64,000 bases of DNA from Haloarcula halophila (GTDB lineage Archaea > Halobacteriota > Halobacteria > Halobacteriales > Haloarculaceae). Below the pieces are notes generated by a model that searched no databases, was not told the origin of the DNA, and saw nothing but the letters and a program-made list of their open reading frames with translations. A program made the position numbers and the translations under genes. Positions 1-8,660 of this stretch are shown one piece after another. Numbering within the stretch: the first letter of the stretch is position 1; each line of letters begins with the position of its first letter. The stretch spans positions 248,001 through 312,000 of the forward strand of contig NZ_CP119561.1 of assembly GCF_029278565.1 (NCBI RefSeq), in the 5' to 3' direction.

Positions 1-369
1 CGAGCGAGGCCCATCGTACTGTTGGAGACGGTCGACAAGCTCATCGTGGGGAGTCGATTGCCGATGGATATCGATCGTCTCACCGAGATCATCGAGGATC
101 TGATAGAGCGCTCGAAACCGGGTGTAGTTGCGCCAGCAGTTGACGTAGGTTGCTTCGACGCCCAGTACCTCTTCCCGAAGTCGTTCGGTGACGAATTGTG
201 AGATACATGTCTTGCCCGTCCCGCTGGGCCCGGTGACGATGGCAGTGTCGGCGGGTTCGCCGTTTGTGATTGGTTCGAGAACGCTAGAGAGATGATTGAC
301 TTCGGCGTCGCGATGCTCGACCTCCCGAGGGACGAAACCAGCACGGAGGACACGGGCATCGCGGATCAT
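1..369 (-). CDS. Orc1/Cdc6-family replication initiator, N-terminal part (cut by window edge)
   Basis: The reverse strand reads an open frame from the ATG at 369 to the window edge (123 codons). It begins MIRDARVLRAGFVPREVEHR, the usual start of haloarchaeal Orc1/Cdc6 proteins, and carries a Walker A motif GPSGTGKT near residues 48-55, followed by TYVNCWRNYTRF. Known role: ATP-dependent origin recognition and helicase loading. The Walker B, sensor and winged-helix parts lie outside the window. The upstream region carries TTTCCGGAAA palindromes that could be its binding sites. A second family member lies at 54680-55888. Confidence 0.9.
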   Translation of the reverse strand, partial: MIRDARVLRAGFVPREVEHRDAEVNHLSSVLEPITNGEPADTAIVTGPSGTGKTCISQFVTERLREEVLGVEATYVNCWRNYTRFRALYQILDDLGETIDIHRQSTPHDELVDRLQQYDGPRS

Positions 370-726
370 TGGTATACTGCAATTGTTTTCCAGCCCGATA
401 TAAAATGCTGGCTGGGGTGTTTCCGGAAAGAGGTCTTTCGGAGGGGGTAATACTGCCGTTGGTGGCTTCCGTCTGGTGGTTTTGATTGTGGAAGCTGACT
501 GTTTCCGGAAACTTCCGGAAAATCGGTGAGGTGGTCGATGCGCTAATCGTGATCGTTGTAAGAACTGCTGTGATCTCGATTCCCACGTGAAGCATGACCA
601 GCTGTTACTCAACCACTCATTGTGGGAGTCACCACTGCGAATCAGCCCGAGAAGACGAGGGAGTCTGTACCCATGTGTTCCCACAAGGGGGAACAACTTA
701 TCCGACCGGCCTCCGTACTCCCTACT
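370..726. promoter_or_regulatory. Intergenic region with three TTTCCGGAAA-type palindromes
   Basis: This divergent gap between orc1/cdc6 and a toxin-antitoxin-like operon holds a perfect TTTCCGGAAA at 420-429, a perfect GTTTCCGGAAAC at 501-512 and, abutting it, CTTCCGGAAA at 512-521. Haloarchaeal origin recognition boxes often contain a TTTCC..GGAAA core followed by a G run, and 440-446 does have a G run. These could be Orc1 sites or operators for the adjacent genes. The region also holds a TATA-like AT stretch near 398-404 and a degenerate cassette repeat at 587-600. Confidence 0.5.
587..600 (+). repeat. Cassette-boundary repeat, copy A (degenerate)
   Basis: The sequence GTGAAGCATGACCA matches the GAGAAGCACGACCA form at 12 of 14 positions. 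It lies upstream of the PIN/recombinase module, whose other side is marked by the exact copy at 2944-2957. The orientation is the same as in all other copies. Confidence 0.45.
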
Positions 727-1038
727 ATGAGTCAAGAATCGCTCGACGATACGATTAAATTCCGTGCTGGCCCGCTCAAGGAGGCGGCAAACGAACTCGA
801 TGCCGTCCATCTTGGTGGCATCAATATCAGTGAACTCGGACGTGAGGGGCTTACTGAGATGCTTCGGAGAGCGATGACCGACGACGACAAAATCGCGATT
901 TACGAGCGCTACTCGGCGGGCGATATCTCAGAGGACGCTGCTCGAGTACTCCTTGGCGAGGAGTTCGATTTGCTCCAAGAGGACACTGAGGCCTTCCGCG
1001 AGGCTACTGAGACGGACACCAGCGACTATCTTGTCTGA
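727..1038 (+). CDS. Small acidic protein, probable antitoxin of the PIN module
   Basis: I chose the ATG at 727 (103 residues) over the GTG at 622, because an AT-rich element (acttatcc) lies about 30 bases upstream and the protein then begins MSQESLDDTIKFRAGPLKEA. The product is charged and helical with no recognised enzyme motif. It ends one base before the ATG of a PIN-domain gene, the normal arrangement of a VapB-like antitoxin with its toxin. The order small gene, PIN gene, tyrosine recombinase next to orc1/cdc6 is one I recall from haloarchaeal plasmid regions. The antitoxin role is inferred from position. Confidence 0.65.
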   Translation: MSQESLDDTIKFRAGPLKEAANELDAVHLGGINISELGREGLTEMLRRAMTDDDKIAIYERYSAGDISEDAARVLLGEEFDLLQEDTEAFREATETDTSDYLV

Positions 1039-1644
1039 ATGGCTGGTGGTGACACACGGTATCCGATCCTCGTCGATACGGATACGCTGATTGCTGTTGC
1101 GAATAGCTCGTTGTGGACCCAAATCACTGAACACGTCGGCCTCACAACGACAAACGTCTGTAAACAGGAGCTAGAGCGACACGCCGAGGAGACGCGCGAG
1201 ACCGCGCCTGAAGGGAGTCGCCCGTACCGACTCCATCACGGAAGCCGTGCTGCACTTGCGGCGCTTGCGGATGACGACACACCGCTCACGCAGGTGACGA
1301 GCGTGCCCCGGCCCCACGGCGCGGACGCCGGCGAGGAATCGCTCAGACAGGAAGTGGTACAGAACCCAGAGGCCATCGACTATGTTATTTTGATGGACGC
1401 GGCGGGCCGACGCTCGATCCGCCGCGCTGTTGACGATCAAGACGAAGATATCCGTGTCGTGACGCCGCCGTTTCTGTTCTACATTCTCTACGATAACGAT
1501 CTCATTTCTCGTCGCGAGTTCTGTGAAGCGTGTGGGGAGTTGTTGGAACGAGAAGGGTGGACTGGATACAAGGCTGTGAAAGCCGCATGGGAGGGGATTC
1601 CGATTGATTGCAGCGACATTCTTGACGACAATCTGCTCCCGTGA
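1039..1644 (+). CDS. PIN-domain protein (VapC-like ribonuclease toxin candidate)
   Basis: The 201-residue product begins with the PIN strand YPILVDTDTLIAVANSS, giving acidic residues D13 and D15. A second acidic position follows in CKQELERHAEE (E44), and further candidates lie in AGEESLRQEV and AIDYVILMDAAG. PIN domains are Mg-dependent RNases that usually cleave tRNA or mRNA. The C-terminal 60 residues (PPFLFYILYDNDLISRREF onward) are an extra helical segment. The start abuts the upstream stop and the end overlaps the recombinase start (GTGA), so the three genes should be co-transcribed. Confidence 0.75.
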   Translation: MAGGDTRYPILVDTDTLIAVANSSLWTQITEHVGLTTTNVCKQELERHAEETRETAPEGSRPYRLHHGSRAALAALADDDTPLTQVTSVPRPHGADAGEESLRQEVVQNPEAIDYVILMDAAGRRSIRRAVDDQDEDIRVVTPPFLFYILYDNDLISRREFCEACGELLEREGWTGYKAVKAAWEGIPIDCSDILDDNLLP

Positions 1645-2876
1645 TCGAACTGGCTCCCGCAGCACCACGTGCTGATTCGATATCGCTCGCGGACTCCTTC
1701 GAACGCTACCTCCAAGACAAGGGGAAAGGGCGTGGTGGTGACGGCGGGAACTACCGTCGTAATGCAGCCCGCGAACTCAAACGGTTCGGCCGGTGGGCTG
1801 CCGGCGACTGCGGTCGGAACGAGTGGACGGGAATCGTCCCCGATGATGTCGACCGTGACCCAACTTTCGAAGATCTCGATGAACGAGTGTTCCGGGCGTA
1901 CGCCCGGCATCTCGGCAGTGACCGCGCGCTCAAGCAAAACACCATACACACGTATTACCACTATATCTCCGCATGGTGTGGCTGGTGTACGAACGAGGGA
2001 TATCTTGAGGGGCACTACGCCCGGCGGGCAAGCGCGACGGCACCACTTCCGGATGACGACGGTCGCAAACCCGGCGACCAGCAGATATGGACGCCCCAGC
2101 AGCGTCATACACTCACCCGGTACGTCGACGACCGAGTCACCGATGCAATCGAGACGTACAGAACTCTTCCGGAGGATGTCGATCCTCTCGATAGGCAGCG
2201 AGCGCGATACACGATTCTGAAGGCGGCTCGTGACCGTGCTCTAGTCTTTGTGATCGCATATACAGCTGTTCGAGTTGGTGAACTCCTTCGTGACCCGAAC
2301 GATCCACGGCGGCGTGGTGTCCAGTGGGGAGAGATTTCGCTAGACGACGGGAACATGGATGTCTATCGGAAGAAACAGCAGTGGGATATTGCAAGTCTCC
2401 CCGGTCCGGTGATCGCGCCCCTCCGGAACTATCGAACGCTGATGGATCCACCGACGGTACAATGGCCAGTATTTCCAACGTTCGATCAGCGGACGCTTGC
2501 AACGCTCGTGCGGGACGAACTGGGCGAGCAAGGCGCAATCGATGACCACCGTGATGAGTACGCTCGGGACTTCTTGTTGGCTCTCGACGAGGATATCCAC
2601 CCGCCGTCGATTACGACAGATGGGGCACGGTCGATTCTCCAGCGGCTCTCAGAGGCAGCGGAGGTCGACATTGAGCATCCGAAACACGATTATCTCGCTC
2701 CTCATGGCGGCCGACGGGGAATGGGCGAAATCCTTGTCCGCGGGTTCGGATACACGGTTGCCGCTCGGTATCTCGATAGCTCAGAGAAGATGATTCGTAA
2801 GCGCTACTCGCACATTGAGGCCGATGAATTAGGTGCGCTCGCGACCGAAGCAATCAACGAGATCGATTCCATCTGA
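1641..2876 (+). CDS. Tyrosine-type site-specific recombinase/integrase (XerC/D-like)
   Basis: The 411-residue protein has an N-terminal SAM-like core-binding region (residues 15-125) and a catalytic domain with R211 (YTAVRVGELL), H355-G-G-R358 and the nucleophile Y389 (RKRYSH); K244 or K245 could be the beta-hairpin lysine. All catalytic positions seem intact. The GTG start overlaps the PIN gene stop by four bases, and no other start fits better. Such enzymes resolve dimers or move DNA between short inverted-arm sites. The gene sits between repeat copies at 587-600 and 2944-2957, so it is the prime candidate for acting on that repeat; this is inference. Confidence 0.9.
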   Translation: MIELAPAAPRADSISLADSFERYLQDKGKGRGGDGGNYRRNAARELKRFGRWAAGDCGRNEWTGIVPDDVDRDPTFEDLDERVFRAYARHLGSDRALKQNTIHTYYHYISAWCGWCTNEGYLEGHYARRASATAPLPDDDGRKPGDQQIWTPQQRHTLTRYVDDRVTDAIETYRTLPEDVDPLDRQRARYTILKAARDRALVFVIAYTAVRVGELLRDPNDPRRRGVQWGEISLDDGNMDVYRKKQQWDIASLPGPVIAPLRNYRTLMDPPTVQWPVFPTFDQRTLATLVRDELGEQGAIDDHRDEYARDFLLALDEDIHPPSITTDGARSILQRLSEAAEVDIEHPKHDYLAPHGGRRGMGEILVRGFGYTVAARYLDSSEKMIRKRYSHIEADELGALATEAINEIDSI

Positions 2877-2943
2877 AGATACCGAGACCGCTATTGGTTA
2901 CCGGCCAATGGTGCCACGCCGGTTGAATTCAATTGCATGCTGC

Positions 2944-2957
2944 GAGAAGCACGACCA
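2944..2957 (+). repeat. Cassette-boundary repeat, copy B
   Basis: An exact GAGAAGCACGACCA lies 67 bases after the recombinase stop, in a gene-free stretch (2877-3111). Its upstream side GCATGCTGC resembles that of copy D (ACATGCTGA), while the downstream side is unrelated to other copies. Confidence 0.7.
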
Positions 2958-3111
2958 ACATTCCAGGGGCACATCGTACCCTGCTGACAGACACGAATCA
3001 ATAGTGTATCGTCCACAGTTCGAGCCCTGTGGATAATTTCCTTATTCCCTTACTTACTGTGGTCAGCAATCGTCGAACATTCAGTTGTTTCCCGAGACGG
3101 CGCCAGGCACC

Positions 3112-3801
3112 TTACCGAAGTTGGTCTCGCTGCTCGGACAGGAACGAGACGAGGTCGTCAACCGCATCCGCTGGTAGCGTTTCCTGTCGGAAGACTCCCT
3201 TGAACGAGTCTTTGAAGCCGTCCTGCTGGAGTCGATCTAACACTATTTCGATCTGACCATCGAGCTTCTTCGGGTCTCCTCGATGGACGTGCCGTTCGAT
3301 ACGGTCGAACTCCGCACGCGTGCTGATGACGACGAGGTCGCGGGTATCAGCTTTCCGGCCGCTGTGGAGTTTCATCGCGAAGAGGAGGGCTGGCTCCGGG
3401 ATTCGACCATCGAGGTCTTCGGCGACCTCAAGCGATTCGACGGTGCTGTGTTCGTGGAGATAGCGATACGACCACTCCGCGTCCGTCTGTCGGCACCCCA
3501 TCGCGTCGACGAGTGCCTCGAACTTGACTTCGTTATCTCCAACCTGCTTCGTGTACTGGACCATCCGACCGTCGTACTCGTTCGAGATGTCCTTCTCGAA
3601 TTGCTTCTCGTACCCGAGGTCGCGAAGGAGCGAGTCGTACTCATCGAGTGCCGTGTCCGGAATTACGGTGTCGATGTCCGTCGTGAACCGCGTCTGGAAC
3701 GCCGAGACCGCCCAGCCACCCACGAGAACGTACAGCAGTTCGGCGTCCCGTACCGCCCGATGCGTGTCGACGAGTTCGGATTGGCGCTCAGGGAGACTCA
3801 T
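3112..3801 (-). CDS. AbiEii-like nucleotidyltransferase toxin
   Basis: The 229-residue protein has the minimal nucleotidyltransferase signature VLVGGWAVSAFQTRFTTDID (residues 25-44: GG at 28-29, T-D-I-D at 41-44) and, later, KLHSGRKADTRDLVVI, the K..R..D segment typical of AbiEii/AbiGii toxins. Such toxins transfer nucleotides to tRNA acceptor ends or similar targets and cause growth arrest on phage infection. It follows a winged-helix gene 13 bases upstream on the same strand, the normal type IV AbiEi-AbiEii order. The pair sits between repeat copies B and C. Confidence 0.85.
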   Translation of the reverse strand: MSLPERQSELVDTHRAVRDAELLYVLVGGWAVSAFQTRFTTDIDTVIPDTALDEYDSLLRDLGYEKQFEKDISNEYDGRMVQYTKQVGDNEVKFEALVDAMGCRQTDAEWSYRYLHEHSTVESLEVAEDLDGRIPEPALLFAMKLHSGRKADTRDLVVISTRAEFDRIERHVHRGDPKKLDGQIEIVLDRLQQDGFKDSFKGVFRQETLPADAVDDLVSFLSEQRDQLR

Positions 3802-3814
3802 TTTATCAGCCCCG

Positions 3815-4492
3815 TTAGTCCCCGCTCATCGCGCTGTGGTGCGACGCGTCGACGTCCCTGTCGTACTCGTTAGCGATGATCTCCAAGGCGGGCTCGTATG
3901 CCGGACGGTTCTCCATCATCTGGTCGACGGCGGTATCCAACGGAATTACGGGGTTGCCGTCGACCCACTCGGCGTCGATACCGTCGGTCTTCGGAAACAA
4001 CACGTAGTGGACGTTCCCGTCGACATCGCTGGCGTCCGGGCGCTCGTTGATCGTCGTGTCGACACCGAACTGCTGGAAGAACGAAATCCACCGTTCGATG
4101 TCACGGTCGTGGACTTCGATGAACACCGGGTAGTCGTCGTGACCGCGAGCGATCTGGTAGCCCCCGTGCGTCCAGACGTACGCAGCGTCGATCTCTGTGT
4201 ACGCGAACTCCATGCCGCCGAAGTGCGGGATGACGTACGCGTCCTCCTGGGAGATGGTGTCGCGGCTGTACAACGCGGCAATCATCTCGGCGTACTGCTG
4301 ACGCATTTCGTGGTCGACGATCTGGAGTCCACTATCGGTAATGGCGACAATTTCAGCGTCTTCTAACCGCTCGATCCAGTCGTACACCCACGAGTACGAG
4401 ATGTCAATCTTACTCGCGACACGATTGATAGAATCGCCACGCTGAACTGCCAAAACAATCTTTGCGGCCGTGGCGTCCATTAATTCGATCAT
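3815..4492 (-). CDS. AbiEi-like winged-helix antitoxin/regulator
   Basis: The first 70 residues form a helix-turn-helix (KIVLAVQRGDSINRVASKID, then SYSWVYDWIERLEDAEIV) followed by a wing. The remaining 150 residues (DAAYVWTHGGYQ to FVIEVH-type strands) resemble the C-terminal antitoxin half of AbiEi proteins. The total of 225 residues is normal for the family. A good Shine-Dalgarno (GGAGG) lies about 11 bases before the ATG, unlike the leaderless genes around it. It is the first gene of the operon with the AbiEii-like toxin and probably autoregulates it. Confidence 0.75.
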   Translation of the reverse strand: MIELMDATAAKIVLAVQRGDSINRVASKIDISYSWVYDWIERLEDAEIVAITDSGLQIVDHEMRQQYAEMIAALYSRDTISQEDAYVIPHFGGMEFAYTEIDAAYVWTHGGYQIARGHDDYPVFIEVHDRDIERWISFFQQFGVDTTINERPDASDVDGNVHYVLFPKTDGIDAEWVDGNPVIPLDTAVDQMMENRPAYEPALEIIANEYDRDVDASHHSAMSGD

Positions 4493-4944
4493 TGTTGAAA
4501 TTGCCTCCTAGTCTACGCCGGCGGTCTAGCTCTCAGTTATCGCTAGAGAGATAGTAATGTATAGAACTTCCGGCTAGGTGCAGGAAATACATAGAATCTC
4601 GGAATAGAGGTTCCTAACCAACGTAGCACCCACCAATTACAAAGAGTCTCAACCGAGAGATTAGAATTCGAATAAACGGGGTGAGAATCTCAGTCCAATT
4701 GACCTAGATTACTGAGATAATCACGACCACCACAAGAACGTCACAGTAGAATTTCAATTAGTGCCTTCCTTAGTCTAATCTCACCACAACCGCTATGTAT
4801 CCACCGTGGTGCTGTTCCAATCCCGGTGTGGGTTTCTCCCTCGCTGCAACTTCGCATCCAGTTTCTCATCATCGAAAGGCACGCATAACGTATGAGATGC
4901 AGAGATTCAATGCAGCAGATCGAAGAGAGTTGGTTCGGTCACTC
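4493..4944. other. Gene-free AT-rich stretch with cassette-boundary repeat copy C
   Basis: No convincing gene is seen. The exact core GATAATCACGACCA lies at 4716-4729, preceded by GATTACTGA. The stretch is AT-richer than its neighbours and has several short TCTC/GAGA inverted pairs (for example around 4536-4552 and 4639-4656), but no stem long enough to call. Confidence 0.6.
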
Positions 4945-5979
4945 TCACTGCGTGTACGCTGAGGACAGCCGCGACCTAAGATCGCCGTTCCGGAGGACAA
5001 CGTATCCGACAGTGAGCGCAGCGACACAGAGCCACGCTCCGGTGTTGACCAGCCCGAACACCCCGACGAACTGTGACGGGCCGGCGAACGTCGGCCGGAT
5101 CAGCATCGGCGCAACCTCCGCGGCTTCACTGACGTTGGCCAGGCCGTAGATGTTGTTCGTCGCGAAGTTGATCAGGAAGTGGAGGCCCATCGGCAGCGCC
5201 AGTGAATCGGCCCACACGTACGCTGCGCCGAGGATAACCCCCAGTAGGAGCCGGGATCCGAACGCAGCCGGGGAGTTTGGGAAGTGCGTGATACTGAATA
5301 TCAGCGCGGACGCCACCACGCCTGCCACGACCGCGCCACGGTCGGACAGCCACCGATTTCGGAATCCTTCGACGGCGCCCGTCAGAATGAGGCCCCGATG
5401 GATCAACTCCTCCCAGAAAGCCACCAGCACCCACTGGATGACGAACAGGCCGAACGCGACGGCGAACGGTAGCGCGTTCGCTCCGGTACCACCCGAGAAC
5501 AACTCGGAGACGGTCGCCCACCCGGCGATCAGACTCACGGGGAGTGCCACCGCCATCCCTGCCAGGGCGATGGCACTACCAGCGCCGAAGTCCTTGAGCC
5601 ACGACGGGCCAAATGTGAGTCCGTAGTCGGTCAACGGTCGCCGGTCTACATACTTCGCGAAGCCAACCGCCGTGACGAGGGCGGCGAGGGCAGCAATAAG
5701 ATTTATTGCGGCTCCGGTCACCGACGGCGGGAGTTCAGTACCTGCGAGCGCCAGCGCCGGGACCACGCGCACCCCCACGAATCCGGCGACCACTGCGCCA
5801 AGAATACGCCAGAGTGCACGGGGGCGACCCTCGGTTCGGTTCCATAACACGGAGACGACGTGTCCCGTGATTCCACCGCGATTGGCTCGCTGGTTGGCAT
5901 CACCCGACCGGGAGTCGGTTCGTTCGAAGTTGGTGTCGGTATCTGGTTGGGCCATCGACACCTGAAGATATGGACGCAT
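4945..5979 (-). CDS. CPBP-family intramembrane metalloprotease
   Basis: The 344-residue protein has about eight hydrophobic segments and the CPBP (Abi) motifs: E190-E191..R195 (FWEELIHRG), H232 (SITHF) and H267 (GLHFLINFA). Known members cleave prenylated or other membrane-embedded substrates, and some act in bacteriocin self-immunity. A 50-residue polar N-terminus precedes the first membrane segment. The start could also be the second ATG at 5955, which has a better AGGTG upstream. It stands alone on this strand; a second CPBP gene is at 9363-10118. Confidence 0.85.
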   Translation of the reverse strand: MRPYLQVSMAQPDTDTNFERTDSRSGDANQRANRGGITGHVVSVLWNRTEGRPRALWRILGAVVAGFVGVRVVPALALAGTELPPSVTGAAINLIAALAALVTAVGFAKYVDRRPLTDYGLTFGPSWLKDFGAGSAIALAGMAVALPVSLIAGWATVSELFSGGTGANALPFAVAFGLFVIQWVLVAFWEELIHRGLILTGAVEGFRNRWLSDRGAVVAGVVASALIFSITHFPNSPAAFGSRLLLGVILGAAYVWADSLALPMGLHFLINFATNNIYGLANVSEAAEVAPMLIRPTFAGPSQFVGVFGLVNTGAWLCVAALTVGYVVLRNGDLRSRLSSAYTQ

Positions 5980-6106
5980 AGAAAAAGGGCGGTTTTGCTG
6001 GCTTCACTCGCTGAAGTCAACAACAGAGCTCGGATTCGGTTGTGGCGTCACCACATCACCGGTGCATTCGGCACGCGGACGGTTGTCTGTCTGTGAGCTA
6101 TCGATG

Positions 6107-6421
6107 TCAGTCCCGCCGTGGCACCCACAGCCCGTAGAGGATCAGCCCCAGACCGGCGAACTCGGGGATTTGGAGGAGGCTATTGAGGACCGGGGTGGGA
6201 AGTTCCAAGACGTAACTGAAAACTAGGGCCAGCGGGGCCTGAACGAACAACACTAGCATGAATCCAATCGCGATGTACAACATCGGACGGCTCTGGTTTT
6301 GGCGGTATGCTGTGTAGGCGAGGTAACTAATGGCCAATCCGAGGATCATCGGAACCACCTCGCTCATCTGTCGAATCGTGCGTAGCGTTTCGAGGTCGAT
6401 CTGGAGTGGTATATCAAGCAT
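6107..6421 (-). CDS. Small haloarchaeal membrane protein (DUF7521-like)
   Basis: The 104-residue product has three hydrophobic helices (VVPMILGLAISYLAY, MLYIAIGFMLVLFVQAPLALVF, AGLGLILYGLWV) and a short polar tail. It begins one base after the stop of a winged-helix gene, so the two are translationally coupled. In haloarchaea this HTH plus small membrane protein pair recurs and is thought to form a membrane-linked regulator; that role is not demonstrated here. Confidence 0.7.
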   Translation of the reverse strand: MLDIPLQIDLETLRTIRQMSEVVPMILGLAISYLAYTAYRQNQSRPMLYIAIGFMLVLFVQAPLALVFSYVLELPTPVLNSLLQIPEFAGLGLILYGLWVPRRD

Positions 6422-6422
6422 G

Positions 6423-6764
6423 TCAGGTACCCTCTACGAACTGTGTGAAACGGTCGGCCATCCGTTCCCGACGTGAAATCGTAATCTCGAAGCCGTCTTC
6501 GCTGAGATCAAGTTCGATGCCGTCGAGTTCTGTCCGATAGAGTTTGTAATTCTTCCCATCGGTGACTGGCTGGATATCCTCGGTGACAAGATCATACTCG
6601 CGGAGTCGTTCGAGTCGGCGGTAGACCGTCGGCTCCGATACCCCGGCGCAGTCACTGAGCTCTGCCGCCGAGCAAGGCTCTTTTTTCGCCTCGATGAGAA
6701 TCGTGCGCGCACACTCGTCACCGAGCAGGTCTGCGAGTGCTTCAGGATCCTGCACCTCGGACAC
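6423..6764 (-). CDS. ArsR-like winged-helix transcription regulator
   Basis: The 113-residue protein has a winged helix: ADLLGDECARTILIEAKKEP, SAAELSDCAGVSEPTVYRRL (recognition helix) and a short wing. The start is a GTG at 6764; nearby ATGs are out of frame. A TATA-like tatatt lies about 36 bases upstream. It probably controls the downstream membrane protein gene and itself. No metal-binding cysteine pair is present (single cysteines at C18, C32 and C39), so metal sensing is not supported. Confidence 0.8.
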   Translation of the reverse strand: MSEVQDPEALADLLGDECARTILIEAKKEPCSAAELSDCAGVSEPTVYRRLERLREYDLVTEDIQPVTDGKNYKLYRTELDGIELDLSEDGFEITISRRERMADRFTQFVEGT

Positions 6765-6887
6765 GGTACATGGGTCATCTCTTGATTCGTCAATATAGGT
6801 TGTGCCGTTCTAGGCTTTCTGTCTGGCTTCAGCTAATGAAGCCACGAGAAACAGCCATTCATACGTACGCTCAGTATCCAGGTACGG

Positions 6888-7313
6888 ATGTCGAAGACCC
6901 AGACACAGACTGTATTGCGGACCATCGCACAGACACTGCTTGGCAGCATCGCCGTATGCCTGGCCGTCCCAACCGGAATCGGTCCTGTCGCCGGTGGCTG
7001 GCTCGCAGGGCACGGACTCCAGCGCCAGCGTCGCAGGATCGTGGTGAGTGCCGTAGCCGGCGTGGTGGGGGCACTGCCATGGACAGTAGTAACGTTTCTG
7101 GCCCTGACGGGTGCTATTGAACCGGTAGGGTATCACAGGGGTGTCGTCCACGTGGGCGTACTGACGGCTTCACCAGATGCATTCGTCCTCTGGCAGGAAG
7201 TCGGCCTGTCCGCCGCACTCACGGTAACAGTTGTCACGTTCGCGGTTGCTGGCAGTGTCGTCATCAGTCTGCTAAGTGGCGGAGTCCGGTCTCGCCCTGG
7301 AAAGCTATCATAG
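6888..7313 (+). CDS. Haloarchaeal four-helix membrane protein (DUF5518-like)
   Basis: The 141-residue protein has four hydrophobic segments separated by short basic loops (GLQRQRRR). The first part (SIAVCLAVPTGIGPVAGGWLAGH) resembles DUF5518 proteins, which share a glycine-rich pair of helices. The function is unknown. A glycosyltransferase gene starts 10 bases after its stop and they may be co-transcribed. Confidence 0.6.
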   Translation: MSKTQTQTVLRTIAQTLLGSIAVCLAVPTGIGPVAGGWLAGHGLQRQRRRIVVSAVAGVVGALPWTVVTFLALTGAIEPVGYHRGVVHVGVLTASPDAFVLWQEVGLSAALTVTVVTFAVAGSVVISLLSGGVRSRPGKLS

Positions 7314-7323
7314 TGAGTCATCA

Positions 7324-8238
7324 ATGTCTACACGCATACCGACAAGCGTACTCCTCCCGACGGTGTCTTGGACCGAAGCCTGCGACGACGTCGCCGCACA
7401 GTTGGGTCCCGAGGACGAACTCCTCATCATCCACGATACAAAGGACGATCCGATCGCGGGACGAGCACAGTTCCCGGAGAACGTCCAGTTGGTCACTGCT
7501 GGTGACCCCACTGGGTGCTCCGGCAAAGCGAACGCCATCGCTGCTGGGATGGAAGCCGCTAGCCACGACCGCATCGTCTGGACCGACGACGACTTTCACC
7601 ATCCACCAGATTGGCTCGACCGACTCCAGCAGGATTACGCCGAACACGGCCCGACAACGGAGCTACCGGAGTTTGCCGGCCAGGATCCGCTTGCGGTTCT
7701 ACTGGAACCGATCTACGCGCTCGGCGGCACGCTCGGGACGTACGTCGGCGACCACGCATGGGGTGGAGCTGTCATCTTCGACAGAGATGATCTTGACGAA
7801 GCCGAATTCCGCTCGGAGCTCCGCCAGACCGTCAGCGACGATGGCCTCCTCGGGGAGCACACCGATGTTACGTCGGTACGACGCGTTAGGACGGTACCGA
7901 TCGGCGGCAGTCTCCGTCAGACACTTGAACGTCACGTCCGGTTCAATCAGATCTTCACAACTCACGACCCTACGGCGGCGAAACTCTCGTTCGGGATGCT
8001 CGTGGCTGGCCTCGTCGGGTGTATCGTCTTCCCACCGCTCGCGCTGGCACTGACTGGACTGACAGTCGGTATCTGTGCTATGTTCGGGGTTCGTCGGCTT
8101 TCGCTTCTCCTGACGGTCCCGGCGCTTGCGATAGCCATGCCGCTCGGACTGTACGCCATTGTGCGAGACACGTTTGTCTGGGGAGGGCGACGGTACCGCT
8201 GGCACTCGAAGTTCGATGTTGAGGTGCTGACCGAATAG
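7324..8238 (+). CDS. Membrane-anchored GT2 glycosyltransferase (ceramide-glucosyltransferase-like)
   Basis: The ATG at 7324 gives 304 residues. The GT-A domain shows a nucleotide-binding segment GCSGKANAIAAGMEAA (residues 64-79) and the metal-binding TDDD at 87-90. The LERHVRFNQIF segment resembles the (Q/R)XXRW acceptor motif of GT21 enzymes, here degenerate. Two or three membrane helices follow (near 215-290), and the tail FVWGGRRYRW matches the family end. It probably transfers a sugar to a lipid at the inner membrane face. An earlier in-frame start at 7276 overlaps the previous gene and is less likely. Confidence 0.8.
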   Translation: MSTRIPTSVLLPTVSWTEACDDVAAQLGPEDELLIIHDTKDDPIAGRAQFPENVQLVTAGDPTGCSGKANAIAAGMEAASHDRIVWTDDDFHHPPDWLDRLQQDYAEHGPTTELPEFAGQDPLAVLLEPIYALGGTLGTYVGDHAWGGAVIFDRDDLDEAEFRSELRQTVSDDGLLGEHTDVTSVRRVRTVPIGGSLRQTLERHVRFNQIFTTHDPTAAKLSFGMLVAGLVGCIVFPPLALALTGLTVGICAMFGVRRLSLLLTVPALAIAMPLGLYAIVRDTFVWGGRRYRWHSKFDVEVLTE

Positions 8239-8327
8239 GCTTACTAGAGGAAATCTGATATGCGAAGGTATTCACGCCGTCTTATAGCGGATCGAGGAGA
8301 GTACTCGCGAGTTGACAGAAGATGTCA

Positions 8328-8660
8328 TTAGAGGCGGTTCCAGAGAGTCCGGACTGTTCCCGCGGGGTCGTCGACGAGTCTGCGAATTGCAGGCACGAGA
8401 TCGTACTTGAAACTGCGAGCCAGGAGGATACTCAGCCCGAATGCGAGCGCGGGACCGCCGAAGACGAGTGCGACGAAGGCGAAGGCACCGTCGATCGCTC
8501 GGGGTACCGCTCCGAATGGAACCGGAACAAGCAGAACCCCAGGTAACGTCAAGATGGCCCCGAGTTTCAGGGCCAATTCAGAACGGCGTTTCCAAGCCGA
8601 AGGCTCGTATTCGGCCTCTAGTTCGGCCGCAACCCCGCCTTGACCTCCTCGCGGGTCCAC
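8328..8660 (-). CDS. Small two-helix membrane protein
   Basis: The 110-residue product has hydrophobic segments at roughly 32-52 and 60-85, flanked by charged ends. The only plausible start is GTG at 8660, which overlaps the end of the upstream gene (8618-9013) by 43 bases, suggesting translational coupling. I do not recognise the family. Confidence 0.6.
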   Translation of the reverse strand: MDPRGGQGGVAAELEAEYEPSAWKRRSELALKLGAILTLPGVLLVPVPFGAVPRAIDGAFAFVALVFGGPALAFGLSILLARSFKYDLVPAIRRLVDDPAGTVRTLWNRL

